DNA of 8,979 bases from Bifidobacteriaceae bacterium (lineage in GTDB: Bacteria; Actinomycetota; Actinomycetes; Actinomycetales; WQXJ01), in contig JAISCU010000227.1 in the NCBI GenBank assembly GCA_031265345.1, forward strand, positions 1 to 8,979. Direction: 5' to 3'. The position numbers and the translations under genes were made by a program. Below are positions 1 through 7,048 of this stretch, one piece after another. Under the pieces are notes generated by a model. It saw only the letters and a list, made by a program, of their open reading frames with translations, did not search any database and was not told the DNA's origin. Each line of letters starts with the position of its first letter. Positions within the stretch are counted from its first letter, which is position 1.

Positions 1-706
1 CTTTGGCGCCGTCCGAGCCCCAGACCGTGCGGGCGATCCGTGGCCGGTCGGACGGCCCGACCACCGCCGCGCCGGCGCCGTCGCCCAGGATGAAGGAGAT
101 GGTCCGGTCAGTCGGGTCCACGAATTCGGACAGTTTGTCCGCGCCCACCACCAGCACGTTCGTGGCGGCACCGGAACGCACCAAGGCGTCCGCCAGGCCG
201 ATCCCGTAGCAGTAGCCCGCGCAGGCGGCGGAGATGTCGAAAGCCGCCGCGCCAACGGCGCCGAGCCGGTCGGCCAGCACGGGGGCGGCGGCCGGGGTCT
301 GCTGGAAGTGGGTGACCGAGGCGACCATGACGGTGTCGATCTGCTCCGGCACGAGCCCGGCTTTCTTGATAGCGCGCCGCGCCGCCGCTTCGGCCAGGTC
401 GATCACGGAGACATCGGCCCCGGCACGGGCTCGGGTGGCGATCCCGGTCCGCGAACGGATCCATTCGTCCGATGAGTCGATGGGTCCGGCCACCTGCTCG
501 TTCGTCACCGATTCGGCGCCGCGCACACCGTCCACGGCCAGGATCCGGGCGCCGGGACGGCCGGAACACGGGTTGGTGCCTGGCACCAACCCGTGTTCCT
601 GGGCGGTGGACGAGGCAGGGATGGTGGGAACTGCCGCGGGAGAGGCGGCGGGAGCGGTGGCCGTAGGAGGGGCGGACTCGGAGTTGGCGGGCGTGGGGGC
701 GGTCAT
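1..706 (-). CDS. fabH: Beta-ketoacyl-ACP synthase III (KAS III), 3' end off the window
   Basis: FabH condenses an acyl-CoA primer with malonyl-ACP and so starts each round of type II fatty-acid synthesis in the cytoplasm. The first 235 residues are visible. The family signatures are in order: GARIL at the start of the fold, SSDEWIRSRTGI, then FDISAACAGYCYGI, whose first Cys (about residue 162) is the acylated catalytic residue, then ILGDGAGAAVV. The His and Asn of the active site lie beyond the window edge. The ATG at 706 overlaps the fabD stop as ATGA, which suggests translational coupling. This start gives about 50 residues of Pro/Ala/Thr/Ser-rich sequence before GARIL, much longer than in typical FabH. 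A GTG at 586 preceded by AGGAAC is an alternative start, but it lies inside a perfect palindrome. Identification is very secure; the exact N-terminus is not. Confidence 0.95.
   Translation of the reverse strand, partial: MTAPTPANSESAPPTATAPAASPAAVPTIPASSTAQEHGLVPGTNPCSGRPGARILAVDGVRGAESVTNEQVAGPIDSSDEWIRSRTGIATRARAGADVSVIDLAEAAARRAIKKAGLVPEQIDTVMVASVTHFQQTPAAAPVLADRLGAVGAAAFDISAACAGYCYGIGLADALVRSGAATNVLVVGADKLSEFVDPTDRTISFILGDGAGAAVVGPSDRPRIARTVWGSDGAK
563..599. repeat. Perfect 37-bp palindrome inside the fabH 5' coding region
   Basis: The left arm GGAACACGGGTTGGTGCC (563-580) is the exact reverse complement of the right arm (582-599), with a single T at 581 as centre. As RNA it would form a stem of about 17 bp. 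It lies in the low-conservation N-terminal extension of FabH and is translated as roughly EHGLVPGTNPCS. It may be an inserted palindromic element, a protein-binding site, or a translation-control hairpin, because the right arm also contains the possible AGGAAC ribosome-binding site for the GTG at 586. Confidence 0.9.
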
Positions 707-1587
707 GCGGCCACCGCCAAACGCTGGGGCTGGTCGATCTGCTCCAAGGCGACCTGCCTGAGCGCTCGTTTCGCCAGGCCCGTCAGGACGCCGCTGGGCG
801 CCAGCTCGAGTTGGGCGCCGATGCCGCGCGCCAGGAACGTCTCCAACACCAGGTCCCAGCGCACGGGCCGGGTAACCTGCTGGATCAGCGTCTCGATGAT
901 CTGGTGCCCGTTAGTCATGGCCAGCCCGGCGTGGTTGGTCACCAGCGGCACGCTGGCGTCCGCCACTGGCACACCGGCAAGGGCGGCTCTGAGGGCATGC
1001 TCGGCCTCGGCCATCAACGGCGTGTGGAAGGCGCCCGCCACGTCCAAGCGGATGACGCGCGTCCGTGGCGGGGCCGCCGCCGCCAACCGCTCGAGCGCGC
1101 CCACGGCGCCACCTGCCACGATCTGACCGGGGCCGTTGAGATTCGCGGGCCAAAGCCCGGCTTCCTCGATAGCCGAGAGCACGGCATCGGGCGTGCCACC
1201 GACAATCGCGGCCATACCCGATGGCTGCGCGGCTGAGCAGGCGGCCATGGCGCGTCCCCTGGCGCCGACCGCGCGCATGGCGTCATCAGCGCTCAGGACC
1301 CCGGCGATCACGGCGGCGCCGAACTCGCCCACCGAATGTCCCGCCACCAGGTCGAAGGGCTGGCCGACGGCCTCGTAGGACAGCAGGCCGGCGGCGGTCA
1401 GCAGCGGCTGGGTGATGGCGGTGTCACGGATTTCTTGGGCGGTCGCGGTGGTGCCGTAATGGACCAAGTCGACCTCGGATAGCTGGGACCAGCGCTCGAG
1501 GCGGTCACGGGCACTGCGGGAATCGAGCCAGGGAATCAGCATTCCCGGCTTCTGGGCACCCTGGCCGGGCAGGACTAACGCACGCAT
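703..1587 (-). CDS. fabD: Malonyl-CoA:ACP transacylase
   Basis: FabD transfers malonyl from CoA to acyl carrier protein, supplying the extender unit for FabH and the elongating synthases. From this start the protein has 294 residues, close to the usual 300 or so. Visible landmarks are the N-terminal LVLPGQGAQ, TQPLL with the conserved Gln, the nucleophile elbow GHSVGEFGAA (Ser near residue 85), the GARGRAM Arg, the catalytic His in GAFHTPLM (near 188), and the C-terminal LELAPSGVLTGLAKR. I chose the ATG at 1587 because only a few residues normally precede the PGQGAQ motif. An in-frame GTG at 1602 would add five residues; neither start has a strong Shine-Dalgarno. The gene overlaps fabH by four bases and lies 108 bp after the regulator. 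A CCGAT-GGT-gcc-ACC-a-ATCGG near-palindrome at 1615-1634 lies just upstream. Confidence 0.95.
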   Translation of the reverse strand: MRALVLPGQGAQKPGMLIPWLDSRSARDRLERWSQLSEVDLVHYGTTATAQEIRDTAITQPLLTAAGLLSYEAVGQPFDLVAGHSVGEFGAAVIAGVLSADDAMRAVGARGRAMAACSAAQPSGMAAIVGGTPDAVLSAIEEAGLWPANLNGPGQIVAGGAVGALERLAAAAPPRTRVIRLDVAGAFHTPLMAEAEHALRAALAGVPVADASVPLVTNHAGLAMTNGHQIIETLIQQVTRPVRWDLVLETFLARGIGAQLELAPSGVLTGLAKRALRQVALEQIDQPQRLAVAA

Positions 1588-1654
1588 ATCATCCAGTCTC
1601 ACTCGCGGATCGCGCCGATGGTGCCACCAATCGGCACAGCGCCCCGACCGGGCA

Positions 1655-1673
1655 TTTGTGGGAACCCTCCAAA
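1655..1673. promoter_or_regulatory. Candidate operator upstream of fabD
   Basis: TTTGTGG-N5-CTCCAAA is an imperfect palindrome (12 of 19 positions match its own reverse complement). It begins 67 bp upstream of the fabD ATG. The same layout, TTTGTGG-N5-CCACAAT, occurs upstream of the neighbouring regulator gene at 2921-2939. Sharing between these two promoters makes it a candidate binding site for the regulator. This is inference from two sites only. Confidence 0.4.
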
Positions 1674-1695
1674 CCGAGCGCTTGGACGCCGACCG

Positions 1696-2901
1696 TCACG
1701 ACGCCAGGCGGCCGACCGCCAAGGCATGCTGGAGGACGTAGGCCTCGCGCGGGTCGGACGGGTCCCAGCCGCAGATCTCGGTGATCTTGCCGAGCCGGTA
1801 GCGCACCGTGTTCGGGTGTACGAACAACACCCGCGCGGCCCCCTCGAGCGACCGGCCCAGCTCCAGATAGGTGGCCAGAGTCAGGGCCACGTCCTTGCCA
1901 GCGTCCACCAGTGGCCCGTAGGCCCGCCTGATCAGTGTGGTGCGCGCCTCGGGGTCGCCGATCAGCAGCCGCTCCGGCAACAGCTCGTCCGCCATGACCG
2001 GTCGGGGAGCGGCCGGCCAGGCCGCCAGCGCGTCGAGCCCGGCCCCGGCCGCGCGGATCGAGCGGGGCAGGTCCTCAGCCGAAGCGACCTTCGGCCCTAT
2101 CACCACCGGGCCGTCGCCCAGCGCGGGAAGCAACGCCGCGACCGCCTGTTCGAATTGGTCCAACCCGCCGAGCAGCAACAACACCCGGTCGGAATGGAAC
2201 CCGGCCAACGAATCCGGTGCCGCGCCGCGCAACGCCGAGCGGACCTCTCGGACTCGTCCCTCGCCCAGGGGCGCGTCGATCCCGGCCACCACGCACACGC
2301 AATGGCCGGTGGAGGACCAGCCCAGCGCGGCCAGCCGCGAGCGGACCGACTGGCCCACATCTCCGCGCATCAGGGCGTCCACCACCAGGGCCTCCAGCCG
2401 GGCGTCCCAGGAGCCCCGCATCTCCGCGGCGCGGGCGTAGACCTCGGCCGTGGTGAAGGCGAACTCGCGGGAGTAGCGGAGGATCGCGTCGTGCAGCTCG
2501 CTGGCCTTGCCCGGCGCCGAGATGACCTCGGCCTCCTCCTCGATCACATCGACACCGCTCTTGACCAGCAACAACGTCTGGTGCAGCGAGACGGTCCGGG
2601 TCAACTCGGCGGGCGCGACGGCGAAAATCTCCTGCGAGGAACTGGCCGAGGAGGTCTTGTCCTTGCACCAGCCGATGAAGGCGTCGATCGAGGCCTGGGC
2701 CACCAGCCCGACCCACGAGCGGTCCTCCGCCGAGAGCGACCGGTACCAGGCGTGGTCGGCGTCGATGCACTTCATGACCTGATTGACGAGTCGGTTGCGG
2801 TGCGACGAGAGGCGGGCGACCGTCGTGGCGCAGGGCACGGGATGCGCGTGGGCCTTGGTCTTGGTGCGGGGTTTGGTTGCGGTGCGAGGCGTTGTTGCCA
2901 T
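1696..2901 (-). CDS. fasR: PucR-family transcriptional regulator of fatty-acid synthesis (FasR-like)
   Basis: The C-terminus carries the PucR-type helix-turn-helix (about residues 341-393), with LGRSLEGAARVLFVHPNTVRYRLGK as its core. The central part (about 160-300) fits the GGDEF-like regulatory domain of this class (GHCVCVVAGID and RVLLLLGG strands), and the N-terminal part is helical. Length is 401 residues, normal for the group. The protein of this type beside fabD in Streptomyces coelicolor (FasR) activates the fabD operon, and Mycobacterium tuberculosis has a similar gene (Rv2242) before fabD, so function here is inferred from family and position. The start is uncertain: ATG at 2901 gives a basic MATTPRTATK tail; ATG at 2931 adds ten residues but lies inside the candidate operator; an ATG at 3012 is less likely because it would overrun the whole divergent promoter region. 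Confidence 0.88.
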   Translation of the reverse strand: MATTPRTATKPRTKTKAHAHPVPCATTVARLSSHRNRLVNQVMKCIDADHAWYRSLSAEDRSWVGLVAQASIDAFIGWCKDKTSSASSSQEIFAVAPAELTRTVSLHQTLLLVKSGVDVIEEEAEVISAPGKASELHDAILRYSREFAFTTAEVYARAAEMRGSWDARLEALVVDALMRGDVGQSVRSRLAALGWSSTGHCVCVVAGIDAPLGEGRVREVRSALRGAAPDSLAGFHSDRVLLLLGGLDQFEQAVAALLPALGDGPVVIGPKVASAEDLPRSIRAAGAGLDALAAWPAAPRPVMADELLPERLLIGDPEARTTLIRRAYGPLVDAGKDVALTLATYLELGRSLEGAARVLFVHPNTVRYRLGKITEICGWDPSDPREAYVLQHALAVGRLAS

Positions 2902-2920
2902 GGGGCAATGGTACGGCGCG

Positions 2921-2939
2921 TTTGTGGCCATCCCACAAT
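2921..2939. promoter_or_regulatory. Candidate operator upstream of the fasR-like gene
   Basis: TTGTGG-CCATC-CCACAA (2922-2938) is a perfect 6-bp inverted repeat with a 5-base centre, and ACAATTGT (2935-2942) is a second, overlapping palindrome. It lies 19 bp upstream of the ATG at 2901 and matches the layout of the site upstream of fabD (1655-1673). It may be an autoregulatory site. The function is inferred, while the symmetry is read directly. Confidence 0.45.
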
Positions 2940-3000
2940 TGTCGCCTCGGCGGGGCCAAAACCGACCCGATCCGCGCGTGCGCCCAGCCCGATCCTCGGC

Positions 3001-3006
3001 TAGCGT
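3001..3006 (+). promoter_or_regulatory. Candidate -10 box (TAGCGT) for a leaderless DUF3052 transcript
   Basis: TAGCGT fits the actinobacterial TAnnnT -10 pattern and ends 8 bases before the ATG at 3015. Transcription would therefore begin at or within a base or two of the start codon. No clear -35 hexamer is seen at the usual distance. The lack of any Shine-Dalgarno before the ATG agrees with a leaderless message. Confidence 0.45.
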
Positions 3007-3014
3007 TGGCATTG

Positions 3015-3455
3015 ATGACTACATTGACCCCTGGACATGGGATTACTGTTGCGGGCGCCCGGCCTGAGGCGCCGCTGGGATTGAGTCGCGGCCAAGCCGT
3101 GCAGGAGATCGGATACGACGACGATGTCGACTTCGACCTCAGGGACGCCATCGAGGACGCCATCGGCGGCGAGCTGGCAGATGAGGACTGGGACGACGTC
3201 ACCGACGTCGCCTTGATCTGGTGGCGCGAGGGCGACGGCGACCTGACCGACACCATCGTGGACGCATTGTCACTGCTCGAGGACGGCGGCGTGGTCTGGG
3301 TGTTGACGCCGAAGCCGGGCCGCTCGGGCTACGTCGAGGCGTCGGAGATCTCTGAGGCGGCCTCCATCGCTGGCCTGCATGTGGCCAACAGCGTGTCGGT
3401 GGGCCGGGACTGGGCGGGCGCTCGCCTCGCCGCGAGGGGGCGTTCCAAGAAGTAG
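3015..3455 (+). CDS. DUF3052 family protein
   Basis: The product has 146 residues. The family is recognised from the strongly acidic segment DDDVDFDLRDAIEDAIG (about 34-50), the TDVALIWWREGDGDLTDTIVDALSLL stretch, then GVVWVLTPKPGRSGYVE and a C-terminal GLHVANSVSVGRDWAGARLAAR. There is no signal peptide or membrane segment, so it should be cytoplasmic. No biochemical role is established for the family to my knowledge. I chose the ATG at 3015 because upstream in-frame sequence is not conserved-looking and a -10 box lies just before it. It diverges from the fasR-like gene; in M. tuberculosis a DUF3052 gene (Rv2239c) lies in the same neighbourhood, so the linkage appears conserved. Confidence 0.85.
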   Translation: MTTLTPGHGITVAGARPEAPLGLSRGQAVQEIGYDDDVDFDLRDAIEDAIGGELADEDWDDVTDVALIWWREGDGDLTDTIVDALSLLEDGGVVWVLTPKPGRSGYVEASEISEAASIAGLHVANSVSVGRDWAGARLAARGRSKK

Positions 3456-3512
3456 CTGCCCGATGCCGCCGGATCGTCCCGGTGCCTCGGGTCGTGTCGG
3501 CGCTGTGGTGAT

Positions 3513-3541
3513 GTCGCGCGCCACCAGGCCGCTGGCGCGAC
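3513..3541. terminator. Possible terminator hairpin after the DUF3052 gene
   Basis: GTCG[CG]CGCCA pairs with TGGCGCGAC across a 9-base loop, with a 2-base bulge. It lies 57 bp past the DUF3052 stop. There is no T-tract, so intrinsic termination is uncertain. It could equally be the first of the palindromic units filling 3513-3785. Confidence 0.3.
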
Positions 3542-3549
3542 GATGGCCG

Positions 3550-3610
3550 GAAAACCTGCAGTCCGCGGCGGTCGCGTGCGAGTGTCGCCCTGTGCAGGTT
3601 TTCGGGCGAC
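3550..3610. repeat. Two overlapping, mutually exclusive inverted repeats
   Basis: GAAAACCTGCA (3550-3560) is the exact complement of TGCAGGTTTTC (3593-3603). Separately, GTCGCCC (3584-3590) is the exact complement of GGGCGAC (3604-3610), and the second hairpin holds the right arm of the first in its loop. Only one can form at a time. No gene immediately downstream on the plus strand would make this an ordinary attenuator, so it is recorded as a structured intergenic repeat. Confidence 0.6.
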
Positions 3611-3619
3611 TTGGCCGCT

Positions 3620-3689
3620 GGACTCGGACCAAAACGCGTTCTGGGGACAAGGGGCGGCCAGAATCTGTCCCCAGAAGCCTGAGAAGTCC
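3620..3689. repeat. REP-like palindromic element, copy 1
   Basis: The inner arms TTCTGGGGACA (3639-3649) and TGTCCCCAGAA (3666-3676) are perfect complements, with an outer GGACT/AGTCC pair. The 65 bases at 3625-3689 match copy 2 (3717-3781) at 51 positions by my hand count with no gap. No open reading frame of note lies here. Confidence 0.8.
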
Positions 3690-3713
3690 CAATTCGGGCC
3701 ACCTGGCGGCTGA

Positions 3714-3785
3714 ATTCGGACTTGAACGCGTTTTGGGGACGGGCGTCGGCTGCGATCTGTCCCCGGAAGGCTGAGAAGTCCGAAT
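3714..3785. repeat. REP-like palindromic element, copy 2
   Basis: The outer arms ATTCGGACTT (3714-3723) and AAGTCCGAAT (3776-3785) are exact complements, and an inner GGGGAC/GTCCCC pair (3735-3740, 3759-3764) adds a second stem. The element stops 5 bases past the stop codon of the ABC ATPase gene, so the hairpin would lie at the 3' end of the importer mRNA, where it could stabilise or terminate it. Confidence 0.8.
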
Positions 3786-3790
3786 GCGTC

Positions 3791-4741
3791 TCAGCGCACT
3801 GTCAGCGGGACGTAGCCTTCGCCGTCGGACTTCGTAGAGCCGCCACGAGTGGGGCCGCCGCGTCCGCCCGCAGCGGAGCCGCCGCTGGACTTGCCGGGAC
3901 CGGATGGCGGCACATAATCCGAGTCGCCGGGGCGGGGCGGCTCGGTTTGGCCGAGTTCCGAATCATCGACGGCGGTCGGATGCAAGACGCGGTGCAGGAA
4001 GACCCGTGCGCGATCAGTCCGGGGAGAGCCGATCACCTGGGCAGCGGGTCCCTCCTCCATGACTTGGCCGTCGTCCATGAAGACCACCCGGTCCCCGACC
4101 TCGCGGGCGAACGCCATCTCATGGGTGACCACCATCATGGTCATGCCGGATTCGGCCAGGTCCCGCATCACGGCCAGCACGTCGCCGACCAGTTCCGGGT
4201 CCAGGGCGGAGGTCGGTTCGTCGAACAGCATCATGGCCGGGTCCATCGACAGCGCGCGGGCTATCGCCACGCGTTGTTGTTGGCCGCCGGACAACTGGGC
4301 GGGGTAGGAATCGATCCTGTCGGCCAGGCCCACATGTTCCAGGTTGCGCAGCGCGACCTCGCGGGCCTCCTCCTTGGACCGGCCCAGAACCTTGCGTTGG
4401 GCCATGGTCAGATTGCCCATCACCGTCTTGTGCGAGAACAGGTTGAAGGACTGGAAGACCATGCCGACATGGGTGCGCACGCGGTCGATGTCCACGTCTG
4501 GATCGGTCACCTCGACCCCGAGCAACTTGATCGATCCGGCGGTTGGCTGCTCCAGCAGGTTGACGCAGCGCAGCAGGGTCGATTTCCCCGACCCGGACGG
4601 CCCGATCACGCAGACCACGTCCCCGGCGCCCACAGTCAAGTCGATGCCCTTGAGCACAGGGCGATCCCCGAAAGATTTGTGCAGCCCGGAAATCTCGATC
4701 ACGGGTCCAGGACCAAGCCCGGAACCATCAGCGCCAGTCAT
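3791..4741 (-). CDS. Polar amino-acid ABC transporter, ATP-binding subunit
   Basis: This is the cytoplasmic motor of a polar amino-acid importer (GlnQ/HisP-like family). All ABC motifs are present: Walker [10 protein letters not shown] (47-55), Q-loop Gln in VFQSFN (97), signature LSGGQQQR (150-157), Walker B MMLFDE (170-175) with catalytic Glu175, and switch His207 in VTHEM. The ATG at 4741 overlaps the permease stop as ATGA, so the two are translationally coupled. Longer reading through the same frame upstream would overlap the permease and is not needed. The ABC domain ends near residue 254, but the protein continues to 316 with a Gly/Ser/Pro-rich tail (for example [17 protein letters not shown]), which is unusual for this class. 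The substrate cannot be decided from the ATPase; glutamine, glutamate or another polar amino acid is likely. Confidence 0.93.
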   Translation of the reverse strand: MTGADGSGLGPGPVIEISGLHKSFGDRPVLKGIDLTVGAGDVVCVIGPSGSGKSTLLRCVNLLEQPTAGSIKLLGVEVTDPDVDIDRVRTHVGMVFQSFNLFSHKTVMGNLTMAQRKVLGRSKEEAREVALRNLEHVGLADRIDSYPAQLSGGQQQRVAIARALSMDPAMMLFDEPTSALDPELVGDVLAVMRDLAESGMTMMVVTHEMAFAREVGDRVVFMDDGQVMEEGPAAQVIGSPRTDRARVFLHRVLHPTAVDDSELGQTEPPRPGDSDYVPPSGPGKSSGGSAAGGRGGPTRGGSTKSDGEGYVPLTVR

Positions 4742-6057
4742 GACTTGGACCTCCCGAAACCTCTCTCCATTCGCCGGACCAGGAAGCCCAACGGCAGGGT
4801 GATGACCAGATAGCAGGCGCCGATGGCGAACAGGGCAGTGAGCCCGCCTTCGGGCACGGACAGCGTGTCGCGCGCCAGCTTGGTCAGTTCGTATTCGTTG
4901 ATCATCACGCCCATCACGTAGACCAGCGAGGTGTCCTTGGTCAGCAGGATTATCTCGTTGGTGACGGGCGGCAGCACGATCCGGAAGGCCTGCGGGATCA
5001 CCACCGAGACCAGGGTCTTGCCGTGGGACATGCCGAGTGAGCGCGAAGCTTCGATCTGCCCCTTCGGCACCGCCTGCATGCCTGCCCGGATCGATTCGGC
5101 CATGTACGCGGCCGAGACGCACCCCAGCGCGATGGCCGCTTTGAGCGCGATGGTCGGAATGGTGACGTCGAGCGCCATGGGGATGCCGAAGGCGACGGCG
5201 AACACCACGATCAGCGCCGGCATGCCCCGGAAGAACTCGATGTAGGCGGTCGCCAGCCCACGGTAGAGCCGCGCGCTCGACAGCTTCATCAGCGCCAGCA
5301 CGGTGCCGAGCGACAGCGACACGGCGAACGCGCCGAGGGTGTATCTCAGCGTGTTGAAGAAGTCCGGCACGATCCGCGGCGCCGCCCGCCGCAGCCCCTC
5401 CAGCGTGAACAGTCGTTCGGACATCAGGTCCCAGTTGGTCACTAACGCGAGCACCACTGCCACTGCGATGAGCGCTCCGTATTGGAGTCCGCGAACCAGG
5501 CTGGCCCGCTCGGACGGGCGCAAACCCCGGCGCCGTCCGGAGGCCAATATGGACGATGCCGCGCTCCCGGCCCCGTTCCCGCCGTGAGTTCGCGCGGCGA
5601 GGTCCGGGGAGCCCTCCGACGCCCGCCCGGAGGCCAATATGGACGATGCCGCGCTCCCGGCCCCGTTCCCGCCCTCGGCTCGCGCAGCGAGAGCCCCGGA
5701 GTCTTCCGACGCCCGTCCGGCCCGTGACGGGGCTGCGAGGCGAGACGGGGACGGCCCGGCGGCATCGTGCGTATGGGAATCCTGACGGCGGGCACGGGCC
5801 AGGCCTGCCAGCCCCCACGCGAGCATGGCCAGCGACACGACGGTCCCGCAGGCCGGAATCCAGTAGACGGTCGCGACCAGCCAGGTCGGCGCCCGGAGCG
5901 CGCCCAGCGGGTAGGCGATCAGCACCACGGCGGCACCGGCCACCCAGGAACGCAGCCGGGGCTGCCGGAAAGTACCCGGCAACATGGCCAGGACCAGGGC
6001 AGCCACCGACGCGGCTATCCAGGGGGAGTAGATCAGTGCGAGTTTGCCAACCGTCAT
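4738..6057 (-). CDS. Polar amino-acid ABC transporter, permease subunit with N-terminal extension
   Basis: This is the inner-membrane channel of the importer. The C-terminal part (about 190-439) is a normal HisM/GlnP-type permease with the TLRYTL start, [10 protein letters not shown], and the ATPase-docking EAA loop [20 protein letters not shown] (336-355). The protein has 439 residues, against roughly 220-300 for ordinary members. The extra N-terminus holds three hydrophobic segments (about 8-28, 37-55 and 60-86). It is followed by a hydrophilic linker (about 88-185) with two 30-residue repeats ending in [16 protein letters not shown]. The start at 6057 has AGGAG upstream at a rather long spacing of 12 bases. 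It lies 38 bp after the substrate-binding protein gene and overlaps the ATPase gene by four bases. Only one permease is present, so it probably works as a homodimer. Confidence 0.9.
   Translation of the reverse strand: MTVGKLALIYSPWIAASVAALVLAMLPGTFRQPRLRSWVAGAAVVLIAYPLGALRAPTWLVATVYWIPACGTVVSLAMLAWGLAGLARARRQDSHTHDAAGPSPSRLAAPSRAGRASEDSGALAARAEGGNGAGSAASSILASGRASEGSPDLAARTHGGNGAGSAASSILASGRRRGLRPSERASLVRGLQYGALIAVAVVLALVTNWDLMSERLFTLEGLRRAAPRIVPDFFNTLRYTLGAFAVSLSLGTVLALMKLSSARLYRGLATAYIEFFRGMPALIVVFAVAFGIPMALDVTIPTIALKAAIALGCVSAAYMAESIRAGMQAVPKGQIEASRSLGMSHGKTLVSVVIPQAFRIVLPPVTNEIILLTKDTSLVYVMGVMINEYELTKLARDTLSVPEGGLTALFAIGACYLVITLPLGFLVRRMERGFGRSKS
5536..5715. repeat. Two 90-bp in-frame tandem repeats in the permease linker
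   Basis: Unit 1 is 5626-5715 and unit 2 is 5536-5625. They encode residues 115-144 and 145-174 of the permease. Forty-seven bases (5537-5583 and 5627-5673) are identical, while the other half of each unit has diverged ([13 protein letters not shown] versus [13 protein letters not shown]). Identity of one half at DNA level, including third codon positions, points to recent duplication or gene conversion of that half. Confidence 0.9.
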
Positions 6058-6095
6058 GGCGGCAATCGTCTCCTAAGCGGGCCGGGGGCTCGGGC

Positions 6096-6923
6096 TCACT
6101 CCCCGGCGAACCACTTGGTCAGCAGTTGGTCGTAAGTGCCGTCGGCGCGGACGCGGTCGAGGGTGGCGTTGATCTGGTCGAGCAGGGCGGTGTTGCCCTT
6201 CTTGACCGCGAAGCCGAACTGTTCGCCGGTGTTGAACTCGCTGACGACTTGGAAGCCCTCGTCCTCGTAGGGGGTGAGGGTCGGCTCGTCGTTGAAGACG
6301 CCCGCGACATCGCCCGCCTTGAGGGCTGTGACCTGGTCGCCGAGGCTCTCGAACTGCCTGATCTCGGTCAATTCGGGCTGTTCGCGGGCCCAATCCTCGC
6401 CGGTGGTGCCCTGCTGGACGCCCACCGGCTTGCCCGTCAGATCGGCCAGGGCGGTGATCCCGGAGTCAGCCTTGACCAGCAGACCCATGGTGGTCTCGTA
6501 GTAGGGGGTGGAGAAATCGAGCTTGGCCAGGCGGTCCTCGGTGATCGTGAGCGCCGAGGCGCCGATGTCGCACGACCCGGTGTCCAGGGACGCGGCCGAT
6601 TCGATCGCCTCGAACCCGGTCACCACGAAATCGACGCCCAAGCCCAGGTCGTTGGCCACCTCGGTGGTCAGGTCCATGTCGAAACCGATCACCTCGTTGC
6701 CGTCCGTCTCCTCGAACGGGGCGTACGGCGGGTTTGTGCAAACTGTCAACTGGCCGTCTTTGACGGTCGTGATGGCGGGGGTCTGTTCGGAGGCTTCGGT
6801 GCTGGCCTTGGGGGATTCGCTGCTGCCGGCCTTGTCCACGGTGCCGCCGCAGGCCGCCAGGCTGAGCGAGAGGGCTGCGGTCAGGCTGAGGCCGAGCAGT
6901 GTCTTTCGAGGGCTGATAGTCAT
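6096..6923 (-). CDS. Polar amino-acid ABC transporter, substrate-binding lipoprotein
   Basis: This extracellular receptor captures the amino acid and hands it to the permease. It has 275 residues: a basic start (MTISPRK), a hydrophobic stretch and a lipobox LAAC with Cys25 as the lipidated residue, then a Ser/Thr/Glu-rich tether to about 50, then a family 3 solute-binding domain. Family marks are [26 protein letters not shown], and [20 protein letters not shown], whose Arg131 is the likely ligand carboxylate contact, with Asp212 in VFNDEP as the likely ligand amino-group contact. The start is well supported: AAAGGA lies 8 bases before the ATG at 6923. It is the first gene of the importer unit. 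The exact substrate cannot be read from sequence alone. Confidence 0.94.
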   Translation of the reverse strand: MTISPRKTLLGLSLTAALSLSLAACGGTVDKAGSSESPKASTEASEQTPAITTVKDGQLTVCTNPPYAPFEETDGNEVIGFDMDLTTEVANDLGLGVDFVVTGFEAIESAASLDTGSCDIGASALTITEDRLAKLDFSTPYYETTMGLLVKADSGITALADLTGKPVGVQQGTTGEDWAREQPELTEIRQFESLGDQVTALKAGDVAGVFNDEPTLTPYEDEGFQVVSEFNTGEQFGFAVKKGNTALLDQINATLDRVRADGTYDQLLTKWFAGE

Positions 6924-6996
6924 GGGTCTGGTCCTTTGCTGGGCTCGTGGTCGTTCGAGTCCGTCGTCTTGATTCGTCGTTCGTTCCGTGTTCGGT

Positions 6997-7048
6997 CCGG
7001 TTGTCTGGTCCGGTCGTGTTGTTCGGTTGTCTGGTCCGGCTGTCTTGT
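6997..7048. repeat. 13-bp tandem repeat array in the leader of the importer genes
   Basis: Four adjacent 13-mers are visible: CCGGTTGTCTGGT (6997), CCGGTCGTGTTGT (7010), TCGGTTGTCTGGT (7023) and CCGGCTGTCTTGT (7036), with a start of a fifth (CCG). The array lies 74 bp upstream of the substrate-binding protein ATG and is not in any convincing gene. The rest of 6924-7152 holds no gene. An AT-rich patch at 7081-7110 contains TATCTT on the minus strand (7083-7088), a weak -10 candidate without a matching -35. If that is the promoter, the array would lie in the untranslated leader. Confidence 0.8.

Noticed and set aside
593..1126. Gly/Arg-rich open frame on the plus strand over fabH and fabD
   Set aside because: Composition and overlap with two certain genes mark it as a shadow.
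1618..3003. 461-codon open frame on the plus strand, antisense to the regulator
   Set aside because: The minus-strand frame gives a coherent PucR protein with its HTH; the plus frame is Arg/Gly/Gln-rich with no domain and is a product of high GC.
3456..3790. CRISPR array
   Set aside because: The repeats are long, diverged and self-complementary, with no regular short repeat and unique spacer pattern and no cas genes.
4742..5818. Upstream extension of the ATPase frame to a start near 5818
   Set aside because: This part is Arg-rich and antiparallel in sense to nothing conserved; it overlaps the permease in another frame, while the ATG at 4741 forms the usual ATGA overlap.
6832..6840. TTGTCCACG, close to an actinobacterial DnaA box
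   Set aside because: Single 8-of-9 match inside the coding region of the substrate-binding protein, with no cluster of boxes, so no origin is suggested.
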